Assembly: GCF_001267175.1 (NCBI RefSeq)
Contig: NZ_CP012358.1
Coordinates: 412,501-476,500, forward strand
DNA: 64,000 nt
Direction: 5' to 3'
Source of the DNA: Thiopseudomonas alkaliphila
GTDB lineage: Bacteria; Pseudomonadota; Gammaproteobacteria; Pseudomonadales; Pseudomonadaceae
This document shows positions 58,414-64,000 of this stretch, piece by piece. Made by a program: the position numbers and the translations under genes. Below the pieces are notes generated by a model that was given only the letters and a program-made list of their open reading frames with translations, did no database searches and was not told the origin of the DNA. The stretch's first letter is position 1. Each line of letters opens with the position of its first letter.

Positions 58414-59654
58414 TAGGTTTTTATCTGGCGGCATTGAGCATGCTGCTTATTGCGCTACTGATATTTTTGCTGCCAGTGTTGCGGGTTCGCAAATATCAAG
58501 CAGAAGAAGATCGCACCGCATTGAACGTGGCGTTGTACCAAGAAAGTTTAGATGAGTTAGATAGCCAGTTTACCGCCGGAGCGTTATCCGCGGAACAGCT
58601 AGCTCAGGGGAAAGCTGAGGCTGCCCGCGTCTTACTGCAAGACACAGAAACCGGTACCCCAAAAAGTATTGGTGGTTTTGGTAAGGCACTGCCATTAATT
58701 GCTGCTTTACTGATTCCTATAGCAGGCTTTGGCCTGTATCAGCACTGGGGTGCCTATGACAATGTGAAGCTGGCGATGGATATGGCGGAGCCGCCAGAAA
58801 GTATGGCTGAAGTCATTGAGCGCTTACAAAAAGTAGTGGCAGTACAGCCTAAATCCTTAGATGCACTCTTTATGCTAGGCCGCACTTATATGAATGCTGA
58901 GCAGCCCCGTGAAGCTGCCCGCACCTTTAATGCAGCAATTGAGTTAGCTGGCCGCCAGCCAGAGCTACTGTCGCAGTGGGCACAAGCAGAGTATTTCGCT
59001 AATGGCAAACGCTGGAATGACGACTTGCAAGCAGCCGTTAATGAAGTACTGCAAGATAATCCTGATGAACCTACAGTACTGGGATTAATTGGGATTGCAG
59101 CCTTTGAGTCAGGCGACTTTCAGACCTCAATTAATGCATGGTCCCGTTTAGTGGCGAGCTTAAACACTGAAGACCCTTCAGTTGAGCCCATTATGATGGG
59201 TATTAAACAAGCCAGACAGGCACTTGATCAACAAGGCAGTACGCCACGTGGTCCGACCCCGGAATTTAAAGCGGATAGTGCCAATCAAGCAGTACAGGCC
59301 GTCAACCCTGAGTCAAAAGTAACCGTACAGGTGAGTTTAGGCAGTAAGTTGCAAGGTACCCTCGCAGCTGACGACAGTGTTTTTGTATTTGCCCGAGCTC
59401 AGCAAGGTCCGCCAATGCCGTTAGCGGTTAAGCGACTAACCGTAGCTGATTTGCCGGTGACCTTAGAGTTATCCGATGCCGATGCGATGCTAGATAACAT
59501 GAAACTCTCTAGTTTTCCGAAGATCGCTCTGCAGGCTCGCATTTCAAAGCAAGGCAATCCAACAGAGGGTGAGTGGGAGAGTTTGCCACAGCCTGAAGAA
59601 CTGCCAGTAACTGCTCCCGTGCAATTAGTGATTGATCAGGCGATTGAACCATAA
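58410..59654 (+). CDS. ccmI: Cytochrome c maturation protein CcmI (CycH)
   Basis: A 414-residue membrane protein. Two membrane helices lie near 5-24 and 92-112. TPR-like helices fill about 130-270 (for example AQPKSLDALFMLGRTYMNAEQ split near 145-165; core LDALFMLGRTYM). A periplasmic beta-rich domain follows. It chaperones apocytochrome c. It is last in the ccm unit; panE follows 19 nt later and may be co-transcribed. Confidence 0.92.
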   Translation: MIGFYLAALSMLLIALLIFLLPVLRVRKYQAEEDRTALNVALYQESLDELDSQFTAGALSAEQLAQGKAEAARVLLQDTETGTPKSIGGFGKALPLIAALLIPIAGFGLYQHWGAYDNVKLAMDMAEPPESMAEVIERLQKVVAVQPKSLDALFMLGRTYMNAEQPREAARTFNAAIELAGRQPELLSQWAQAEYFANGKRWNDDLQAAVNEVLQDNPDEPTVLGLIGIAAFESGDFQTSINAWSRLVASLNTEDPSVEPIMMGIKQARQALDQQGSTPRGPTPEFKADSANQAVQAVNPESKVTVQVSLGSKLQGTLAADDSVFVFARAQQGPPMPLAVKRLTVADLPVTLELSDADAMLDNMKLSSFPKIALQARISKQGNPTEGEWESLPQPEELPVTAPVQLVIDQAIEP

Positions 59655-59673
59655 AGCGTAGAAGGAAGAGGCA

Positions 59674-60633
59674 ATGACTGCTCAGCAAGCAATTAAAGTC
59701 GGAATTATTGGCACTGGTGCTATTGGTGGGTTTTATGGAGTCATGCTGGCTAAGGCCGGTTATGAAGTGCATTATCTGTTACGCAGCGAATACCCAGCAG
59801 TTAAGCAAAATGGCTTAATGATTCAAAGTGATGTCTATGGCGAAATACATCAAGCGCAAGCCAATGCTTGGAATGATGCCAGCCAAATGCCTAAGTGTGA
59901 TTGGTTATTAGTAGGTGCTAAAACCACTAGTAATCCAAGCTTAGTGCCTTTGATTGAGGCAGCTGCAGCGGATAATGCTAAAGTGGTGCTAATGCAAAAT
60001 GGCTTTGGTGTAGAAGACGAGCTGCGGCCTTTGCTGTCAGATAAACTGCACTTATTGGGCGGCTTATGCTTTATTTGTGTGCACCGCGGTGCGCCTGGAA
60101 TTATTTATCACCAGGCCTATGGCGGAGTGAATCTAGGCTATCACAGTGGTCCAGCTACTGCAGAGCAAGCGCTTGCGATCACCGAAGAGGGCGCTAGCCT
60201 GTTCCGTAACGCTGGTTTGGACTCCAAAGCCATGGCCAATATTGAGCAAGCGCGCTGGCAGAAACTGGTATGGAACATTCCTTACAATGGTTTATCCGTG
60301 TTATTAGACGCCACTACCGGCGAAATGATGAACAATCCTGATGCCCGCGCTTTAATTGCTGATTTGATGCAAGAAACCATTGATGCGGCGACGGCTTGTG
60401 GTCATCAGTTGCCCGACAACTTTGTACAAACCATGCTGAAAGCCACGGACAAAATGCCGGACTATCATCCGAGCATGTACCATGACTTTACCCACCAGCG
60501 GCCACTGGAATTAAAAGGAATTTATGCCGCCCCTTTAGCAGCCGCTAAGGAGGCAGGCTGCTCAATGCCTAAAGTGGAAATGCTGCTACAGAGTTTAGCC
60601 TTTAAAGTAAATCAACCAATTGCCGAACTATAA
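59674..60633 (+). CDS. panE: 2-dehydropantoate 2-reductase family protein
   Basis: A 319-residue ketopantoate reductase-like enzyme. The NADPH motif is VGIIGTGAIGGFYGVMLAKAG near 8-28 (core GTGAIGGFYG). The conserved Lys is in WQKLVWNIPYNGLSVL near 193-208, and the Asn and Glu region is close to QRPLELKGIYAAPL near 270. PanE paralogs with other 2-ketoacid substrates are common, so the pantothenate role is probable, not certain. It is near ccmI, and a stem-loop follows. Confidence 0.82.
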   Translation: MTAQQAIKVGIIGTGAIGGFYGVMLAKAGYEVHYLLRSEYPAVKQNGLMIQSDVYGEIHQAQANAWNDASQMPKCDWLLVGAKTTSNPSLVPLIEAAAADNAKVVLMQNGFGVEDELRPLLSDKLHLLGGLCFICVHRGAPGIIYHQAYGGVNLGYHSGPATAEQALAITEEGASLFRNAGLDSKAMANIEQARWQKLVWNIPYNGLSVLLDATTGEMMNNPDARALIADLMQETIDAATACGHQLPDNFVQTMLKATDKMPDYHPSMYHDFTHQRPLELKGIYAAPLAAAKEAGCSMPKVEMLLQSLAFKVNQPIAEL

Positions 60634-60646
60634 GTTAAACTATCTA

Positions 60647-60673
60647 CCTAAGTAAGTCGCTGGCTTACTTAGG
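60647..60673 (+). terminator. Stem-loop after panE
   Basis: Perfect 10-bp arms cctaagtaag and cttacttagg enclose 7 nt, followed by an AT-rich stretch GAATATATTTTATT. It lies 14 nt after the panE stop and may be a weak terminator. Confidence 0.55.
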
Positions 60674-60772
60674 GAATATATTTTATTCGCAAGCCCTTTT
60701 AAAAAATATTGGGAAGAGTAGGCTAGTAGCTATTCATTTTGTTCACCCCTTTGACGATTTTTTGGGAAGACT

Positions 60773-61396
60773 ATGCGCTTACATAAAGTTTTATGCGTTG
60801 CCTCTTTAGCTTTGCTATCCGCCTGCAGCTTTATGCAGAAAAAAGAAGAGCCAAAACCTTTAGTTAAAATGAAAACTGAATTGACGGCTGAAGAATATGC
60901 CGCATGGATGGCTGAGTATGAGCCTAAGCTTACCCAAGCCATTGCCGGCACACCGTTAGAGTTAACCCGTAACGCGCGCAGCTTTATGGTAACCCTGCCA
61001 GTCGATCAGGCGTTTAATAAAGATCGTCCAAAAATGTTAATGCCCGCGATGTTGGGGCCTATCACTAAAGTCACTAAGCTGCTTGAAAGTGATGCTAAAA
61101 CTGGGGTAATTATTTTAGGTCACTCAGATATCAGTGGAAATACTGCATTAAATGCTCAGCTAAGCCAAGATCGTGCTAAAGCCGTCGCGGCGATTTTTAA
61201 CTTAGGCGGCATCCGTCATGACCGTTTATTGTTACTAGGCATGGGCGAAGATAAGCCGCGTGCAGGACAAGCAACCGCTGCGCAACGTGCGCTCAACCGC
61301 CGGGTAGAGTTAATTATTACCCCCAAAGGCACCTTAACTAATACATTAGCTCAGTATCGTAGCGCACCTTATGGTGTACTTGCGGCGAATAAATAA
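60773..61396 (+). CDS. OmpA-like peptidoglycan-binding lipoprotein
   Basis: A 207-residue lipoprotein. The signal ends in LLSAC with the lipidated Cys at 18. An OmpA C-terminal domain fills about 95-190, with GHSDISGNTALNAQLSQDRA and the Arg-containing ALNRRVELI, which bind the diaminopimelate of peptidoglycan. It probably ties the outer membrane to the wall. The pdxH gene starts 11 nt after the stop. A similar OmpA-like gene stands beside pdxH in P. aeruginosa (PA1048/PA1049), as I recall. Confidence 0.88.
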   Translation: MRLHKVLCVASLALLSACSFMQKKEEPKPLVKMKTELTAEEYAAWMAEYEPKLTQAIAGTPLELTRNARSFMVTLPVDQAFNKDRPKMLMPAMLGPITKVTKLLESDAKTGVIILGHSDISGNTALNAQLSQDRAKAVAAIFNLGGIRHDRLLLLGMGEDKPRAGQATAAQRALNRRVELIITPKGTLTNTLAQYRSAPYGVLAANK

Positions 61397-61406
61397 GGCC
61401 TAATCT

Positions 61407-62060
61407 GTGTCTATTGAACACGTAGCTGCTATGCGCCGTAATTATCTGCGCGATGGATTACTTGAACACTCGGCGCCAATGGATCCTTTTGTCTTATTTG
61501 AGCAATGGTTTAATCAGGCGGTTGCTACTGAGCAAGCACCGATTGAGCCTAACGCTATGATGCTGGCGAGTGTTGATGCCAGTGGTCAGCCGCACTGTCG
61601 GGTGCTATTGCTTAAAGGAGTGACCGCTGAAGGCTTTATCTTCTTTACTAATTACGACAGTGCTAAAGGGCAGCAGCTTAGTGTTCAGCCTAAGGCAGCC
61701 ATGACTTTTTTCTGGCCAACCTTAGAGCGCCAGGTACGTATTGAGGGTCAGGTAAAACAGGTGGAGCCTGCTGTATCTGATGCTTACTATGCTCAGCGTC
61801 CGTTAGGTAGCCGTTTGGGCGCTTGGGCTTCTGAGCAGAGTCAGCCGATTGCTAGTCGTGAGGTGTTAGAGCAAGCCATGCAGCAAGTAGAGCAGCGTTT
61901 TGCTGACAGTGAACCAACTCGACCCGCGCACTGGGGCGGTTTTTGTCTTGAGCCGCAGCGCATTGAGTTTTGGCAGGGAAGAACTTGCAGGCTGCATGAC
62001 CGGTTAAATTTTGTGCGTGAAGCACAGGGCAGTTGGCGTCGAGAACGCCTAGCCCCTTAA
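61407..62060 (+). CDS. pdxH: Pyridoxamine 5'-phosphate oxidase
   Basis: A 217-residue FMN enzyme producing pyridoxal phosphate. The start [20 protein letters not shown] and the FMN/substrate motifs CRVLLLKGV near 66-74, [13 protein letters not shown] near 82-94 and the C-terminal [12 protein letters not shown] near 188-199 match the family. The start codon is GTG 61407. The gene follows the OmpA-like lipoprotein gene with a short gap. It is convergent with the small membrane protein gene. Confidence 0.95.
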   Translation: MSIEHVAAMRRNYLRDGLLEHSAPMDPFVLFEQWFNQAVATEQAPIEPNAMMLASVDASGQPHCRVLLLKGVTAEGFIFFTNYDSAKGQQLSVQPKAAMTFFWPTLERQVRIEGQVKQVEPAVSDAYYAQRPLGSRLGAWASEQSQPIASREVLEQAMQQVEQRFADSEPTRPAHWGGFCLEPQRIEFWQGRTCRLHDRLNFVREAQGSWRRERLAP

Positions 62061-62065
62061 GCACT

Positions 62066-62326
62066 TTAGCCGTTGCTTTGCTCCTGATCAAAGTCTTGGG
62101 CCGCTTGTTCTAGCCACTTAGGCAGCTGTTTATGAGCAACTTTTTGTTGCTGTGCTAACTCTAATTGTTTCAGCATGTAGTCACGCTTTAGCTGCTGCTG
62201 AGGGTGCTCATGGTCGACAAAGGAGAGCGCTAGGTCACGGTTAGACCAGCGCTTAATGCGCACATACAGCCACCAGTGAAAGTACAAGCCTGATAAAGTA
62301 GCAATAGCGATAATAAAGTAATCCAT
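62066..62326 (-). CDS. Small membrane protein, unknown function
   Basis: An 86-residue protein with one N-terminal membrane helix (about 4-24, MDYFIIAIATLSGLYFHWWL) and a soluble charged tail rich in Gln, Lys and Glu, probably helical (QQQLKRDYMLKQLELAQQQ region). I do not know a function. gaggaa lies about 5 nt before ATG 62326. Its stop is 5 nt from the pdxH stop; similar small genes are, as I recall, next to pdxH in Pseudomonas. Confidence 0.7.
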   Translation of the reverse strand: MDYFIIAIATLSGLYFHWWLYVRIKRWSNRDLALSFVDHEHPQQQLKRDYMLKQLELAQQQKVAHKQLPKWLEQAAQDFDQEQSNG

Positions 62327-62400
62327 AATTTCCTCGTTGTGAGCAACTTATTTGATTCCGCGTGGTCTAATAGGCCAAGCAAAATTTAGGAGTAAAAAAT

Positions 62401-62862
62401 ATGCGTAAGTCTATTGTGCTTGCCGCTTCATTAACAGCAATTTCTTTATTGACCGGTTGTGCTTCAAGCTTAACGGGTGATAGTTATTCCCGTGCCGATG
62501 CACGTCAGGTACAAACAGTACGTATGGGCTCTATTGTTTCTTTACGTCCAGTTAAAATTGAAGGAACTAAAACCCCTGTTGGTGCAGGTGCCGGTACTGT
62601 TATTGGTGGAATCGCTGGAAGTGGTGTAGGTGGTGGACGTGGTAGCGCTGTGGCTGCTGTGATCGGTGCGGTCGCTGGTGGTTTAGCCGGTGCTGCTGCT
62701 GAGGAAGGCCTAACACGCACCCAAGGTGTTGAAATTACCGTACGTGAAGATGACGGCTCTACTCGCGCTTATGTTCAAGCAGTACAAAAGAATGAAATTT
62801 TCCGTGTCGGTGAGCGTGTGCGCATCGTTACGGTTAATGGTCAAAGTCGTGTGACGCACTGA
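62401..62862 (+). CDS. Glycine-zipper lipoprotein (SlyB/17-kDa antigen type)
   Basis: A 153-residue lipoprotein. The signal ends LLTGC with the lipidated Cys at 20. Residues about 60-102 form a glycine-zipper 2TM segment (GAGAGTVIGGIAGSGVGGGR, then AAVIGAVAGGLAGAAAEEG). A C-terminal beta domain follows, with the ending FRVGERVRIVTVNGQSRV. It belongs in the outer membrane; relatives help envelope stability. aggag is 7 nt before ATG 62401, and a strong terminator follows. Confidence 0.88.
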   Translation: MRKSIVLAASLTAISLLTGCASSLTGDSYSRADARQVQTVRMGSIVSLRPVKIEGTKTPVGAGAGTVIGGIAGSGVGGGRGSAVAAVIGAVAGGLAGAAAEEGLTRTQGVEITVREDDGSTRAYVQAVQKNEIFRVGERVRIVTVNGQSRVTH

Positions 62863-62880
62863 CAGTAATGCTGTATCGTT

Positions 62881-62919
62881 AAAAAGCCCCGCCAGTTTAA
62901 ATAACTGGCGGGGCTTTTT
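62881..62919. terminator. Terminator after the glycine-zipper lipoprotein gene
   Basis: Arms aaaaagccccgccagtt and aactggcggggcttttt enclose a 5-nt loop, perfect over 17 bp. It lies 18 nt after the lipoprotein stop and can also end the convergent universal stress gene. Confidence 0.93.
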
Positions 62920-62940
62920 GTTGCTTTTATTACTTAAATA

Positions 62941-63861
62941 CTAAGCAAAGCGCTGATTTGGATGGCGCATAATTAATAGATCACAGTTGGCTTCTTCAAG
63001 TACTCGTTCAGCAGTATGGCCAATCAGCGCAGTTTCTAGGCTGCCACGGGCAATCGCGCCCATCACCAGCAAATCAACCTCTTCTTGCTCTACAAACTCT
63101 GGAATTGCATTTTCAGCAAAGCCTTCAATCAGATGTTTGCGCTCGTCAGCGACGTTGTAATTACTAAAGAGCTCGGCAAAGCGTTGTTTATGTTGGCTAA
63201 TACCGGCGCTCACTTGCTGATCATAGGTAGCGGCCAGAGTAGCATCAAAAATTAAGGATTTAGGGAAGGGGGCATAGGTATGCAGATAATTGGCTTCCAA
63301 CTTAAGGGTTTGCTCAAAATATTGAGCCACTTGAATTAAGTGGTGATCCAGTTCATTTTTCGTATCGTTTAAATGCCCTGGGTCTACCGCTGCACAAAGT
63401 TTCTTGCCGCGCCATTCAGAGTCACGAGATAGCCATAAAGGCACTGGGCAGTGGCGAATTAGCTGCCAGCTGGTGTTATTTAAAAATAAGCGTTCCAATA
63501 AACTATGGGTGGTGGCATCACGAAAAACAATATCTGGCTGTAGCTCTTTTACCCGCTGAATGACCATTTTAGATAGCGGCTTGCCCCAGCGCGACTCACA
63601 ATTTACGGTAAGGCCTTTTTCTTTTAGTGGTTCAGCCAGCTTTTCTAGCCATTTTTTTCGGTTGGCTAGCAAAGAGTTACGTGCCTTTTCTTGGGCTGGG
63701 CCATCAAAGAAAAAACCACCTTCTAAAGCAGGGTTGTGCTCACAAACAATCAGCTCTAGCGCGGCCCCTGAGCGTTCAGCAACCCAAGCAGCGCGCTCTA
63801 AAGAAGGCTGCTTGTCTTCATGGGTGGGATCCAAAACAACGAGTAACTGCTTTAATTCCAT
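62941..63861 (-). CDS. Tandem universal stress protein (UspE type)
   Basis: A 306-residue protein with two Usp domains, about 1-140 and 150-300. The second ends with LVMGAIARGSLETALIGHTAERVLEEANCDLLIM (core GAIARGSLETALIGHTAERV), a near-complete nucleotide-binding motif of the G-x2-G-x9-G-S/T kind. The first domain has a less complete one. UspE-like proteins act in stress and anaerobic survival. aaggag lies 6 nt before ATG 63861. The gene is convergent with the lipoprotein gene. Confidence 0.87.
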   Translation of the reverse strand: MELKQLLVVLDPTHEDKQPSLERAAWVAERSGAALELIVCEHNPALEGGFFFDGPAQEKARNSLLANRKKWLEKLAEPLKEKGLTVNCESRWGKPLSKMVIQRVKELQPDIVFRDATTHSLLERLFLNNTSWQLIRHCPVPLWLSRDSEWRGKKLCAAVDPGHLNDTKNELDHHLIQVAQYFEQTLKLEANYLHTYAPFPKSLIFDATLAATYDQQVSAGISQHKQRFAELFSNYNVADERKHLIEGFAENAIPEFVEQEEVDLLVMGAIARGSLETALIGHTAERVLEEANCDLLIMRHPNQRFA

Positions 63862-64000
63862 TCCTAACTCCTTAGGTATTGCTAAACATAAATAATAGGT
63901 TCAGTAAATCCTGAAATCTACCAGGGGGTGTTGATAAGCGTCATGCGAACGAGGTTACACCGCTACAGCGTAAGGTCAATAGATTAAATAACCATATAAC
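63862..64000. other. Non-coding right edge
   Basis: The last 139 bases hold the probable promoter region of the universal stress gene. I see no other feature, and any gene to the right starts outside the window. Confidence 0.5.

Overview
The window looks like chromosome from a gammaproteobacterium of the Pseudomonas lineage with fairly low G+C. The 5S rRNA, the protein sequences and many small gene neighbourhoods match what I remember of Pseudomonas aeruginosa: nadK/phosphoesterase/rhomboid/YeaC/DUF2797/pepN, ubiG/mupP/yciK, pyrC/rnt beside argG/gloA, a LysR gene beside leuCD-leuB-asd, braCDEFG-type liv genes, and ccmABCDEFGHI. The AT-rich codons and intergenic DNA argue against a classical high-GC Pseudomonas. 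A low-GC Pseudomonadaceae genus such as Thiopseudomonas or Denitrificimonas is my best guess, and it is an inference only.

Layout. 1-2170: 3' part of a 23S rRNA gene, spacer, 5S rRNA and a strong terminator. 2.3-4.9 kb: Nudix hydrolase, gamma carbonic anhydrase, DUF1289 protein and purT. 4.9-9.1 kb: acidic PA3496-type protein, nth, a sodium:amino-acid symporter, tpx, an unknown small secreted protein and a crotonase. 9.3-16.2 kb: TusA-like protein, nadK, phosphoesterase, rhomboid protease, YeaC, DUF2797 and pepN. 16.2-18.8 kb: the glutathione-dependent formaldehyde pair adhC-fghA, then greB. 18.9-27.6 kb: lipoproteins, pirin, YcaC-like hydrolase, the ybbP-ybbA exporter divergent from tesA, mtaD and an HU gene. 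27.6-32.5 kb: branched-chain amino-acid ABC operon. 32.9-36.5 kb: rnt-pyrC divergent from argG-gloA. 36.5-43.5 kb: MFS transporter with a tiny membrane protein at its 3' end, histidine phosphatase, ubiG-mupP-yciK, an orphan sulfate-binding protein and an NCS2 purine permease. 43.6-49.7 kb: sodC, LysR regulator, leuC-leuD-leuB-asd. 49.8-52.4 kb: CDF metal exporter, MliC-like lysozyme inhibitor, MscS channel. 52.6-59.7 kb: complete cytochrome c maturation operon. 59.7-63.9 kb: ketopantoate reductase, OmpA-like lipoprotein, pdxH, a small membrane protein, a glycine-zipper lipoprotein and a tandem universal stress protein.

Functionally this is core genome: metabolism, envelope, redox defence and respiration assembly. 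I see no transposase, integrase, phage gene, CRISPR array, toxin-antitoxin pair or defence island, and no clearly new multi-gene system. The more interesting signals are small: a possible three-way-junction RNA with an alternative fold upstream of mtaD, a perfect 11-bp inverted repeat just upstream of the ycaC-like gene, a LysR-type box between the regulator and leuC, terminator-like hairpins inside the liv and leu operons, a tiny membrane protein overlapping the MFS gene, and a Cys-rich DUF2797 protein with a GIY-YIG-like segment. All assignments come from reading the sequence and from memory of the families; no database search was run.
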